From Amoeboaphelidium protococcarum (lineage: Eukaryota > Aphelidiomycota > Aphelidea), in the NCBI GenBank assembly GCA_023515745.1, contig JALECJ010000257.1, positions 1,862,687 to 1,926,686 of the forward strand: a stretch of 64,000 nucleotides of DNA. Direction: 5' to 3'. Under the pieces are notes generated by a model. That model searched no databases. It was given only the letters and a program-made list of their open reading frames with translations, and was not told the DNA's origin. Made by a program: the position numbers and the translations under genes. Below are positions 10,650 through 22,300 of the stretch, piece by piece; position 1 is the stretch's first letter, and each line of letters begins with the position of its first letter.

Positions 10650-12434
10650 TCAAGTACCACTTTTTAACGTAGCGTCTAGTATGAGCTAGTCTTGGGGATG
10701 AAGTTATCCATTTTTATCTACTTGGTATGATGCAATCGACTGAAACTAGTGACCAGAATGTTGACACTCACTTGATCTCAAATTTTATGATGACTGTTAA
10801 GATTAGTTCTTTTTGAACCATCCATTGCTAATGTTGGCCCATCTTCTAGTATCTTTCTATAGTACATTGCCATTAGCGTGAAAAGATTATTAGACGCGAC
10901 TACTATCATCACCTTAAGAAATCTTTGTTAGCGGAGTGATAAATGTCCCGTGAATGGAATGCGAATCACTGCTATTACTGGGTAGGTGAGACAGAGCCAG
11001 AGAGGAGGTGCTTTTTCTACCAAACTACGCGTCACCCCGTTCATCATTCGTAGTGGGTGATGATGAAGTTGATTATAGACTACTACTAGTAGGTAATAAA
11101 GCCATGGAGGAGTAGCGCTGAGATTTCTTTGTAGGCAGAGTATAAGTGCTCAGTTCAAACATACTACTAGACATTGCTTGCTAGGACGGATCTAGCCCAT
11201 CTGAAGCATCATTCCACGCATTGGACCGTCTTCTCTGCTTTCCACACATCAATTTCTTCCAAGACGCATCATGAGGATTGTACACCTGTCCAACATCTCC
11301 ATTATGCGTATGCGATCTAAGTCTATGCTACTACTCATCTGATAATTATTTGTCCTATTGGGTTACCATATTAAATATCCAATCTACATTTAGGGACCGA
11401 GAATCACTACTTCCGCAATGGAGCATTTCCATCGACAGTTTGAAGTCTTTAATTACAGCTTTCAGGTAAGTATAACTTACTCCTGACTCTTAACTCCCAA
11501 CCATAAAAATCTTTTACAATAGATCTTGTAATATACTGCCACAATACACTTTGCCCTGGTAATTGTCACTTTTTAATTCAAAACTAGCGGCGAAAGGCTC
11601 TATAATCGAGTTTTGAGTATCACTCATAAAAACAATGGTGTCGTACGTCAATTGTGACCCGGTCAAGAGCGTATAGATATTATGCAGGAAGTCAGCCAGA
11701 TTTTTAATCAGTTCTTTATTACTCTAATTGTAAATCAACTTTATAGAAGATCTTTATATCAAACTAAATAGCAAACTGGACACGTGAGATATATTGACCA
11801 TCTTGAGACTATCTTTTACGCTATATTATTCACAAGTCTCAGCGACCTCGCCGATGAAAGAGTGATAGTTCTAATGCCCAACTAGCTCCTGAATGGTTTA
11901 TAAAGGTTCATTGACATCGCGAGGGAAGTTCTGAAGCACCCTGTGAGATTTCACACTCTCTGGTACGCCGGAGCCCAACAAGTAATTTCGTAAGATTTAA
12001 TATATATCCAGCAAATACTACATGTCAAATTGATCATTTGATATCCTTTTCTATAATTAGTCTATATCACCACAGAAGGTCTCGATAGACGCGTGTAGCA
12101 GTCGACGAATAGCATTAGTAACAACATCTTCATCCAGATTGTAATCCATTATCAGACACAAACGACGCGTCGCTCCACGAGCTTGTACATCATATAGATC
12201 AAAATAGTATTTATGTATCCAGCAATTTGGACTTGCTTAACTGTTAACCTCTTAAATGTACACCATAGATCTTATTTAAAACGAATCTTCAGCTAGCGTA
12301 TCATCACTCAATGCACATGGATCGACAGTTAGAGCCTCATATATCAATTGGGAATGGTCGACACCATTTTCAACATTTAAATTGTGCAGGCAACTGGGAC
12401 CTTTCAACTCATCGAATTCACCAAGTATCAACAT
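10650..12434 (-). CDS. SMCR8/folliculin-like longin-DENN protein
   Basis: A single 594-residue frame full of TAA/TAG (Gln) codons. The N-terminus MLILGEFDELKGPSCLHNLN resembles the start of the longin domain in SMCR8 and folliculin-type DENN proteins (pattern EFSEL-GP). About residue 90 the sequence IHKYYFDLYDVQARGATRRL matches their conserved YL-DxxARG motif. Further helical segments follow, then a Ser/Thr/Gln-rich, probably disordered C-terminal third. In animals SMCR8 works with C9orf72 as a GTPase-activating complex for Arf/Rab GTPases in autophagy and mTORC1 control, and folliculin regulates Rag GTPases. Which branch this protein belongs to is not certain. The start is the only ATG placing the longin strand at the N-terminus; the stop is TGA at 10650-10652. 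Gene existence is very likely; the family call is by motif. Confidence 0.65.
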
Positions 12435-12834
12435 AAGCAATTCAATTCTGATTACTTATGTTATTTAAAGACGGACAGTCTGGAAATTGCAAAGAGAAAA
12501 CAATCAAGGGAGTGCAAAAGCAATCTCGTTGATATCAAAAGCGAGCAGATTCAGCTTTCCAAACGCTATTACTTAGCGTAAATGATATTCTTATTGATTT
12601 CTAGCCAAGCGGAACTCAAATATAAAATTTAGAGCTCAGCTAGTATGACCAATGAAATACGATGCATTAAAGTACGCGCTAAATTTGACCGAGTTACAAT
12701 GCAACCTCGTTGATGGCGTGGCCTCACTTGGCGGAATTTAAATTCTCCGTTTAAAAACTGACAGAGATTAATCTACATCTCTTCCACTAATATATTAGCA
12801 ATATAAAATCTTTTCAAATAGAAGTTAAAATATA

Positions 12835-13347
12835 ATGCACGTCTTACTCTTTTTGGTGTCTTTGGCCTCCATTGCTCATTGTGCTGTGGCCATCTCGGAG
12901 TAGACCAGGACCTTTGCTGACACTCTCGTCGATCTCCTCAACGTGGTCCGCCCTGAAACAAGATCGGTGTTTTGTTTGAATCAGAAGCTAATGGAAGCCG
13001 CTCAAGAATTGGCTGATATAGAAGCATCTGGTCAGTCATACGACCACACTGATGGAAGAAATTTGTACTTTCCAAGCTAAGCTAATGGGTTCAATGGTAC
13101 TACACATATTGTCTAGATATTGAAGAACATTAAAACTCCGCAGGAAGCTTTCGACCAAGTTAAAGAGGCAATTTCCAGAGGTACGCGTTACAATTATGAC
13201 TAGCGTTTCATTGGAGTAGGTTACAACGATAGACATTGCGTCGTATACTTTGTCGCCAGTAAACATGAGCAGTGCATGCCTTCCGTAAAAGCTGGTACGA
13301 GAGTTCAGCCTACCTCAACTACTGCTGAATTAGCTGTTAACAAGTGA
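12835..13347 (+). CDS. Secreted CAP/SCP-domain protein 1
   Basis: A 170-residue protein with a cleavable signal peptide (MHVLLFLVSLASIAHCAVA). The following CAP-like domain contains LNQKLMEAAQELADIEAS, a His in SYDHTDGRN, FIGVGYNDRHCVVYFVAS and a conserved Cys just after it. CAP (SCP/TAPS, PR-1) proteins are secreted; fungal members bind sterols or lipids and some act at host interfaces. The full tetrad of acidic/His residues is not obvious, so lipid binding is only a family inference. It is the first of three related sequences in the same orientation (12.8-14.8 kb). A TATAAAA-like stretch lies about 40 bp upstream. The frame contains TAA and TAG as Gln and ends at TGA. Confidence 0.8.
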
Positions 13348-13441
13348 TCGAAGAATTGAAATTCAACATCTTAATAGAGTCTTTAAAGTCATTGCTTCGA
13401 TTCCAGTTTCTTCTCATTTTTTTATCTGTCTTCATCACAAA

Positions 13442-13720
13442 AACTAACGCGTGAAGGCTGTATTGCTTTATGTATCAGCGAACAAGCTAATCTACAGGCT
13501 TCAGGCTGATATACAGACTCCAGAAGAGGCTAAGGTAGGGATCAAGACGCTAACGTCCGCTTTTGCCCGCTTTGGATAAGACTTGCGTTTCATGGGAGTC
13601 GGCTTTAAGAATGGCGTCGTTGTAACGTACTTTGTCGGAAGCGATGTTGAAAAATGTTCGTATGGTTACGGTCGCGGTAAGGATAAAGGCGATCAGGGAC
13701 AAGATTGTGATTATCAGTGA
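13442..13720 (+). pseudogene. Truncated CAP-domain fragment
   Basis: The frame reads DIQTPEEAKVGIKTLTSAFA, FGQDLRFMGVGFKNGVVVTY and FVGSDVEKC. This corresponds to the C-terminal half of the CAP domain of its neighbour (compare IKTPQEAFDQVKEAI, RFIGVGYNDRHCVVYF). It is followed by a short Gly/Lys/Asp tail and TGA. No signal peptide or N-terminal half is found between the upstream gene and this point, so it looks like a 5'-truncated duplicate. An undetected upstream exon cannot be fully excluded. Confidence 0.6.
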
Positions 13721-14192
13721 GTGTGTTGGAAATGCTATATGTGACAGTTTTGAAAAAGTATGATGAAAGACTAATTGATGAATTACATGAAATTGCGTAA
13801 TTAAAGCTTTTGAAAATGAAACTGATTTACTTGGTACTTTCATTTTGTAGTTACGAATATAGTTGGATTGGGTTACAAGTTGTGTTTGCTTTTCCACCGT
13901 ATGATTATCGGAGCGAGAAATTTCAAGGCAATCTCAGTATCAAGCGCATGAGTGACAATTATGAGAGATTAGGTGGTATTGTATGGTGTTTAGCAGATGT
14001 CACTTGAGAGGACACAAAAAGAGATCACGCGTTACATTGTACAAGCAGTTGTTTCATTTGACGGTAACACAGGTAGCACAATGTAACGTTCCTGATTTAC
14101 CATAAATTCTCATTTAGTATATTCAACTTCTTTTTCTTACCATTCATATTTATAAATTCTGTTATAGTAACTACACTCACAATTAAAAAAGA
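13721..14192. other. Intergenic, CAP cluster
   Basis: A 64-codon frame starting at 13816 has a vaguely hydrophobic N-terminus but no family match. It is shorter than expected chance ORFs and I do not call it. A TTTATAAATT stretch at about 14150 is a plausible core promoter for the next gene. Confidence 0.4.
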
Positions 14193-14774
14193 ATGAAATT
14201 GACATTAGCTGTATCCTCTGTAGTATCTGTTCTGTTGTCGACTCTAATCAATGCTCAAACCGGCGCTCCAGATGATGCTTCTCATATGCTAAGCTTGATC
14301 AACGCCGTACGTGTTAATTATGGTTTGGAGGAAGTCTGCCTAAATGCAAAACTCAATGATGCTGGCTCTCAGTATGCTCAAGCTATGGCTAAAGCTAACA
14401 GATTTGAAACTTAGCTAAATGGTCAGAGTGTTTCAGATCGCGTTGATGCCGCCGGTTTTAAAACTGTCTCCGCAACTCTTGAGGCTTTAACAATGGGTCA
14501 CTAGACTGCCGATGACGCGTTCTCATCCATCATGAACGCCCCATCTACAAGAGCCATGGTCATTGATTCGCGAATTGAATTTGTTGGTGTCGGGATGCGT
14601 GATAGCTACTGGGATGTGATCTTTAGTTCAAGCCCCACAGAGAAATGTCTGGGGTAGGAAGGTGCATTTGATAAGGACGACACTCAGATCCAGTCTGGCA
14701 ATGGCACCAATGTAAACGCGTCAAAAGCCGCTGGCTCAAACAGCACTTCCAATGGACAATAATATACTATTTGA
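14193..14774 (+). CDS. Secreted CAP/SCP-domain protein 2
   Basis: A 193-residue secreted protein. The signal peptide MKLTLAVSSVVSVLLSTLINA is followed by the canonical CAP opening MLSLINAVRVNYGLEEVCLN and AKLNDAGSQYAQAMAKANRF (helix with WN/LN and A-YA features). The domain continues with TMGHQTADDAF, with Gln encoded by TAG, MNAPSTRAMVIDSRIEFVGVG and YWDVIFSS. The C-terminal ~40 residues are Gly/Asn/Ser-rich with N-glycosylation sequons, with no hydrophobic GPI-type end. It is better preserved than CAP protein 1. The cluster arrangement suggests tandem duplication of secreted, possibly sterol-binding or host-facing proteins. Confidence 0.88.
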
Positions 14775-14896
14775 ATCACGCCTTATGTTGCTTGATGATT
14801 CTCCTTATGATGTATGAACTCAAAGCTATTAAATGAATTATAATTAAAACTTTTACTTAATTCTTTAAAGATTCTATTCAAATTAAAATACTTTTA

Positions 14897-16987
14897 TCAT
14901 TCCAAGATATTAAATGTCAATGCACAAAGTACTACCATCAACCCAACTACGTAGAAAGGAGACAGAGATTAGAATGTAGAAGTGGAGCCAGATACAAAAT
15001 CATCTTCAGTGACGGAAGACGATAAAGAATCTCCCAGCGAATGCGATGCATCATTCTAATATTACTTAACCTACGAGGATTCATTTAAAGTGCCAGCCTA
15101 GTACAAAGATCCGTCTGACGCATCAAGATCAAGCAGAGGTGCCATCTCTATGAGCTAATCATAAGAATCGATAAAGAGAATTGACATACCCATAGTCATA
15201 TGAGAATTGATATGACAGTGCATTGGCCACACACCAGGATTATCAGCCTTAAATCTAATGACTCTCCAACCACAAGGTGCACCAGGTTTACCAGTGGTAT
15301 TGGTTTGCAAGTTGGATGCAAAATCATGTTCATAAGGATAAACGGTAACAGTGTCGCGAAATAGAGGATCTTGCAAGTTGGTAGCTTGGGCCACCTCAGC
15401 ACTATCCAATTTATACTCTCCAGGACCAGATGCAATATCAAATACGTGATATCCATGTAAGTGGAATGGATGCTACTCGCAAATGCCATTCATTGCCACA
15501 GTATTCTGCAAAATCACCTCAATAGTTCTCTCAAAATCGATCTCGAATATCACCGCTTTCATTGCCTCCTCCGCAGACATTAACGTACCATTAGAGTGGA
15601 CACCGGATACAGCTGATGACAACACCTTGTTCATATGATCTCGTCCTTTGAAGGCAGCATGAAGAGCCGGTTCACTCAAACTCATCATATCAAATGCACC
15701 ACCATTTATAAGCCACTTGGTCTTGTTTTCATAAGTGCCATCAGATTTCGAAACGGGCAGGAGGCTCTGCTGCAAATGTAAATGGATACGCTGCATATTA
15801 GAAGAGTCCTTCAAAATTGTGGCCTCCTCAGATAGATCAATAGCTGGCTTCAGATGACTGAGAATCCAATTAGGATCACTCTTGGTATTGTTCTGAGTAA
15901 ATAAACTCTCCACTTTAACAGAAGTAACATCTTCAACACTATCTTTATAACTCAACATTGCATAACCAATAGGTCCAGATTTACGGTAGGTAACCTGTGC
16001 TCTAATCATATACTTACCAGCAGCTGACGGATCACTCATACGCACCAATACTGAGTACCTCTGCGCAGAATTGATCTCAAGTTCAGTTACTCGAAATGGC
16101 TGCACGTAGATACCATCAACCTCAATTATGGTCATCTCATGCAGATCCATACTCAATTTGAAATAGGACAGCGTGGAAGCACCAACAATTCGAAAGCGAT
16201 ACACTTTGTCCTTTTCCACCTGGAATGACTCCATGCTGGCAAGAGATTAATTGCACTTGGATATATCACTAGAGCCACCAGAAGATGATGATAAAGAAGA
16301 GCAATTAAACTAGCCTTTACCATTAAACAGAATAGACTGAGGATCACCAATCCACTTGAAAGGAGTCATCAATAACCCGCTGGTCATATCATCTTCTTTA
16401 GCATGGAAATTATCACTCAGCATCAAGACGCGCTCCTCATCATAACGGTACTGCTCTCCCAAAGTATCTACCAGATGATCAACTCCATCATCTTCAATGA
16501 TAATCGGACCATAAAGCTGTTCACCGGTCTGCATGAAATGAGCATGATACCAATATGTTCCACCAGGCTCATTCACGATATACTGCTTGATGACATAGCT
16601 CTAGCCAGGTGCAATTGGATATTAAGTCAGAAATGCAGCACCATCATTCTAAGGTGTCAGAATAGAATCTAAACCATGCAAGTGGATAGCAATCTTATTC
16701 CCGGAAGCCATCTAATTAGTAATATTCAGCACTAGAGTATCTCCTTTACGAACACGAATCGCCGGTCCAGGATACTGGCCATTAATCAGAATCAGATGCT
16801 TCTCATAACCATCAGGACTAGCGTAGCCATCAGTCAAGACAAAATCGTACTTGGTGGTATTGCCATTCAATTGCACACCATACTTTTACTACAGCTACTG
16901 AGACAATGCCTGCAATTAATCAGCAGCAACCAAAGAAGCAGCACCTATCAAAGCAACAAAACAAGAAAGCTACTTATACCAAATCAT
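14897..16987 (-). CDS. Membrane-anchored multicopper oxidase (laccase/ferroxidase-like)
   Basis: A 696-residue multicopper oxidase, predicted to oxidise phenols or Fe(II) at the cell surface while reducing O2 to water. A signal peptide (FVALIGAASLVAAD, residues ~9-22) is followed by three cupredoxin domains. Copper motifs are HLHG (H102, H104; usual form HWHG), YHAHFMQTGEQLYG (H148, H150), HPFHLHGYH (H506, H509, H511) and MHCHINSHMTMGM (H590-C591-H592, H596, axial M601). After a Ser/Thr/Asp-rich linker the protein ends in one hydrophobic helix (YVVGLMVVLCALTF), as in fungal Fet3-type oxidases, suggesting an external, membrane-tethered enzyme. No neighbouring iron permease is seen, so ferroxidase function is only possible. 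The single exon uses many TAR Gln codons; the stop is TGA. Confidence 0.92.
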
Positions 16988-17520
16988 ATCAATCAATAAC
17001 CACGATATATCACGGGAATATCACTATAGATATTAAAATAAACAGTGCAGTGGGATATTATAACGAGAGAGCAAGCAGAGAAAGATGAGAGAGAACGCTG
17101 CAGCAATAGAACAATGACAGAGAGAGAGAGAGGGAGGAAACAGCTGATAAGGGACTTTCTAACGCGCGTTTTCAGTGGTTTCTCTCGTGCGCGCGTGATT
17201 CAATGAAGATCTTTATTGTAGTGGTTGGTAGAGCTCTTCAATCTACTTAAGCAACATCCAAAATCAATTTTTTATTCTCCACCTTTAACCTTCAAGTATC
17301 ATACTTTCTTAATTATCAGAGTGTTGATTTGATCTCTTGATGTGTTTTTATCATTCATCAACAAGTGAAGTGTGATCAAATCAGTTCAATCAATTCAAAC
17401 GGTGTAAGGCATCTCTTTTCGATTGTAATTATCTTCGGGAACGTGAAGGCTTCTTTACTTAGATTTTGTCGCTAACAATTTAAATTTTCAATTTTATAGA
17501 CAATTTAGATAAATAAATAA
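16988..17520. promoter_or_regulatory. Divergent promoter region between oxidase and glutaredoxin genes
   Basis: Head-to-head intergenic spacer of ~530 bp serving both start codons. It includes a purine-rich GA repeat (about 17110-17135) and pyrimidine/AT-rich stretches, with no recognisable gene. No precise element can be assigned. Confidence 0.4.
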
Positions 17521-17976
17521 ATGCTTAGAACGACTAGATTAATAAATCGCGGCGCTGTGTAATGCCAAAGATTATACAGTAGTCAGTAGACTGAAGCGTA
17601 GAAGGCTTTACTGGGTAGCAAGAGACACCCGGAGATTGAATAACGCGTACATGACATCATTGTTAAGAATGTCAGTGGTAATCCTTTGGTGGTATTCATG
17701 AAAGGTTCTCCATCCTATCCATAGTGTGGATTCTCGCGTCTAGTCATCTAAATCTTGAATCTTAATGGTGTGCCGATGGAGAAGATCAAGGCTCTGGATG
17801 TTCTAGATGATGCCGATTTGAGGTAGGGTATCAAGCTATTCTCCCAGTGGCCTACTATCCCTCAAGTTTATATTGGCGGTGAGTTTGTGGGAGGCAGCGA
17901 TATTTTGCGCAATATGCACGAGACTGGTGAGTTATAGTAGCTGTTGAAATAACACAAGTTGCTTGATGATGAATGA
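17521..17976 (+). CDS. GRX5: Monothiol glutaredoxin, mitochondrial GLRX5/Grx5 type
   Basis: A 151-residue monothiol CGFS glutaredoxin that carries [2Fe-2S] clusters in mitochondrial iron-sulphur biogenesis. The N-terminus [21 protein letters not shown] is basic and hydroxylated, like a mitochondrial presequence. The active-site motif reads [15 protein letters not shown] around Cys 69, with Gln encoded by TAG exactly where other Grx5 proteins have PQCGFS. Later family motifs are the [20 protein letters not shown] glutathione/cluster-binding segment and a C-terminal LLKQHKLL helix. Intronless and close to full family length. Very secure. Confidence 0.95.
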
Positions 17977-18070
17977 CAGTAAGAAGAGGATGAAGGACAC
18001 TAGTGATACGTGACTCTAATTAGAATAATCATTTCTCTTTAATATACTCAAGAACAGTATTTCTATGAAT

Positions 18071-19147
18071 TCATTAACCGTTGCTTTCAGACGCATCTTG
18101 TTCATCGTCTGACAGATCCAAATCTTGGAAAGCAGATTCATCAACTTCCGGTTCATCCTCCTCCTGATCAGCGTCAGTATTATCATCGTCCCGGTTTGCA
18201 TAGTCATAAGACACCACTTCACCGTCATTGTCTTCATCATCATCGCGCTGGTACAGGTCAGCATTGAATGTAAACAACTCACGTCCACTGGCACCAATCA
18301 TCTTACCAGCCTTGATCGCCGCCTCTCTGCTCTTGCGCAGTTCATCCTGCTCCTTCTTCTACTTGGTGAGACGGTCCTACTTCCACTTATTGAACGAATC
18401 GAGAGTGACGGGAGTCAACTTTGTTGGCATTCGCTTTCTCTCCTCTTCAATCCACTCCTCGAGAGTCTGCACCACTTCATCTTCGCCGTTACCGCGTCTG
18501 CCAGACTCTTTCAATTAAAATCCGGGTGGTAGAGCGTGTTTATACTTGCAATCAATACCATTAGGACATTACCAAAACCATCCGTACTTTCTATCTTCCA
18601 CAGCCTGGATGAAATATTTGCACACAATATCGGTCGTTGGCTGAGCATTCTTGCCTGCCTTACGCGATACGACCTCCTCTAATTTCGCCTAGTCCCACTT
18701 GTCCATGGTGTCATTCTCTTTATCCAAATCCTCCTTGCTCTTAGACTGACCACTACCACTTTAAGCACGCGCATCCGTGTACAGATCAATCTTGGCACTC
18801 TTTCGCTCCACATTCAGATCGTGAGAGAATTTACAGTTTTTACCTTTAGTGCATGTGCCCATCTTGTGGAATTGACATAGAATAGTTTTCGGATCTACAC
18901 CAAACGGCACCTTCTGCGAAAGCTAGACTGGCTTAAATATCTCATTGAGCTCCTGCTTCCTCTATAGCTCATGCTCCTTCTTACTCGGACCTTCCTATTT
19001 CTTTTTATTATTCGCCTGATTAGCCGCCTACTGCATCTGCTGCACATATTGCTGCACCTTCTTACTCTTGTTCTTGTTCTTCAATCCAAACGTCTTGTCA
19101 TCCACAACCTTCTGCTTCTTTGCCTTTTCTGCTTTCGATGGTGGCAT
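18071..19147 (-). CDS. TMA46: CCCH zinc-finger protein ZC3H15/Tma46 (DFRP1)
   Basis: A 358-residue partner of the translational GTPase Rbg1/DRG1, ribosome-associated in yeast and animals. The N-terminus is lysine- and glutamine-rich ([18 protein letters not shown]). The two CCCH fingers are [19 protein letters not shown] and CKYF...[14 protein letters not shown], the second followed by the family signature ALPPGF. The DFRP region follows ([37 protein letters not shown]) and the protein ends in an Asp/Glu-rich tail. Domain order and length match Tma46/ZC3H15. The last codons are GGT TAA TGA, so the TAA directly before TGA is read as a terminal Gln. Convergent with GRX5. Confidence 0.95.
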
Positions 19148-19339
19148 ACTAAAATATATATATATTGGTTAATGTTTATCAAATTTTGATTTCTCTGATT
19201 ATTGATCGCGCCGATAGAGAAAAACCCAATTCAACTAAAATCAAAGCCGGAGTCCTTCGGTAAGTACAAAGCAGTGCAATCAAATGACATTGAAAATCTA
19301 AACATATTATCATAATTCTATTTAATTCATGCTGCTAAT

Positions 19340-22300
19340 TCAAATGCCCCTATTGTCTTTCATTTATGTTATTTTTATGAGCCACTCGTTGATAAAGACC
19401 GAGGTTGGCCTTTTGTCTGGATCAGAGTCCCAGCACAGCTCAATCAGATCCAGCAACGACTTCAGCTCCTCAACACCAAACTTCTTTGCTGCCAACTCAA
19501 AACTCTCCGCCAAGAATTCATCATTAGTCCAGATGACGTCTGCCGAGAATGGATTCTCGCCATTATTATCACTGGCCAGTTGAAGGGATGGATCAGCGCG
19601 TTATCGCTTCAGAACATTCTACAACGATGAGCCATACGGTGGCATTTCTGGTCTGTCTCCACGCATAGCCACTGCTGCATACACCTCCATTGATGACATC
19701 TTCTTCCAACAGAAATCTCTCGAAACAGTCTCGTACAGAATGACGGCGAACGCGTAAATATCTCTAGATGGACTCGCTTCATCTGCAGGCACCTTCTTCT
19801 GCTCTTTGGTAGAATTCAAAGTCACCTGTACTACCAATTGCATGTCCAGATCACCAGGTCCCATAAAACGCGTCAAAATTTCTGGCGATGCATACGTAAT
19901 AGATGCAGCAGGCACTCTAATATTACGTCTAGTCTTCACCTTCTCCGCCGCCAGACGAACCTGTGAAATACCAAAGTCAGTCACATGCACAGTGTATGGG
20001 CGAGCTTTATCTTTCGTCTTACAGAACAGAATATTGTCAGGCTTGAGATCACAGTGAGTAATTCCGCTCTTGTGCATTTCAATCATTGCTGCATTCAATT
20101 GCATAGCCAGATCCAAAATTGGAAGCACAACGATATCAGTATCTGCAATTAATTTGGATAAGCTGCCATCATATGCTTTCATTATCATCGCCATCTATGG
20201 ACTATCCTGGAAGCCTACCAGAGAAATAATGTTCGGGTGACCCTGCAACGCGTTGATAATACTTAGTTCCTACTTAAACTTGTCCCTGGGAGTTAGCTCT
20301 TCATAATCATCTGGGGACTATGGCTTCTCCAAAAGAGTCTTAATAGCAACCAGCAACTTGCCTTCTGAATTTTTATTGAAATCGACGCTTCTCTCATTTA
20401 AAGCTATCTCTAATTAAGGATCAGATACAAACGCCAAATCAATCTACCCGTCTCCACCTTTACCCAAAGTCTTGACAACTTTAAACTGATCCAGCGACAA
20501 TTCCATGTATCCAGGCACAGCGACAATTCTAGTGGACGGGTCAATGTACGTTGTATTTCCTCCAATTGTACTCAGATCAGTACCCATACGGCTCTTGAAA
20601 TCTGTGGCAAGCTTCGACAGCATAGAGTTGCCAAGTTTACTTCTCATTTGCAACTTATACTCGCTCTTGAACTCGACTTTCTACTGCGCGGTAGGAGCCT
20701 CACCAATACTTTCTCCAATCATAGTGGTGGATACGCCTTTACTCTCAACCATTGTCGTACTAAGTCCAGTGGCCATGAGTGTCGGAGATTGCTCAATGAT
20801 TGCCATCAGTTTACCTTGTCTCTGTCTCTTATCTCTTCTCCTGCGTGCCACTGTAAACAAGGATGCTGCCACTAGAACTGATAGAACAGACCCGATCAAA
20901 GCTATAGTGAGAATAGTACTCTACGTAAACACAGGATTGTCTTGATTCTACCTATCGTCAGGAGTAGTGAATGGGCGAATGGACTTTAAAGTACTCGTAA
21001 CACCGTTTACAACTACAACGTAATCAAAGGTGAAGTAGTTACCTCCATTGTCCAAGACCACTGAAGTAGTACCAAGTCTCTATGTAGTCAATGTTGAAGT
21101 CCACTTGGTAGTTGACGAAGAGGAGCCTACATCATTATCAATGATACCAATTTATCGATTTGATGAAAATTCATTACTTTCTGTCTGAGTTTAGATCCCA
21201 CTTTCCACTAAATCCACAGTGCTAGAATGTAACGTAGATACTGATTCCTCCACACTTATGGAAGTTTGATTATTTATTGAGACTGTTGTGAGGATAGCAT
21301 CGGTGGACAAAGTAATTGAAGCAGAATCTAAACTAGTAGTCAAGGATGATTCAGAAGTAGATGTAGTGTCTATAGCAGTTGACGAAGTACTTGTATCAGT
21401 CACATTAGGTGTAGTTGAAGGAGTAGCTATTCCATTAGTACTGATAGAAGTAGAAGAGATCTCAGACAAAGTTGCAAGTAGTGTAGATGACAGCATTTCA
21501 GTAGACGTGGACACAGAAGTGGTAGATGAGGAAGGAGTATCAACCATAGTAGATGTAGGAGAAGTCATTAGAGTTGTACTTGACGGAGTAGATGACGTTG
21601 CAGCGGATACTAACGTGCCAGTATTAGATGTTGTTGATGTAGTTGTGGGAGTTGATGATGTACTTGATGTTGTTGTCGTGGTAATTGTCGTAGTCGTCGT
21701 TGTAGTAGTCGTAGTCGTAGTAGGAGTAGGAGTAGGAGTAGTTGTTGTCGTAGGAGTAGTCATAGTAGTGGTAGTAGTAGTCGTCGTCGTAGGAGTAGTA
21801 GTAGTGGTGGTGGAAGTTGTAGTAGTTGTAGTCGTAGTAGTAGTCGTTGTTGTTGTTGTAGTGGTAGTTGTAGTACTTGTCGTTGTCGTTGTCGTTGTCG
21901 TAGTTGTAGTTGTAGTAGTGGGCACTGTAAAATGAGGATAAACTTGCACCAAATCTTATCTAATCCACGCCCATTCGTCAAAGCTACTAGTTCCATTAGA
22001 GATTAGCAGAGTTGCAACAAATGACGCGCCAGAATATAAAGGACCATTGTATGCCAGTTAACAGGTGAGAGAGGTGTATGCTTTAGACTGAATGATACAC
22101 GATAAAGGAGTCAAACTAGTGTTTGCAGCAGGATGGAATTCGATTTCACTCAACAAAACAGCATTCGACTAGCCATTACCACGTATGCTATAGTTAGAGC
22201 TCACTTACGAGGAGTTTAATGGAGTCACGTAGACATTAACAGACAACGCGTCATTCCAACCCGAATTTGAGGTGAAGCCAAACCCATTAAGCGTAAAATT

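Noticed and set aside
13816-14007. 63-codon frame between CAP genes
   Set aside because: Too short to be meaningful when only TGA stops, with no homology and a poor signal peptide.
21288-21935. Long plus-strand Val-rich frame opposite the Thr stalk
   Set aside because: It is the antisense reading of the Thr-codon repeat in the Kelch kinase gene; Val-only composition is an artefact. The same applies to minus-strand Val-rich frames near 28536-29072 and 53806-54195.
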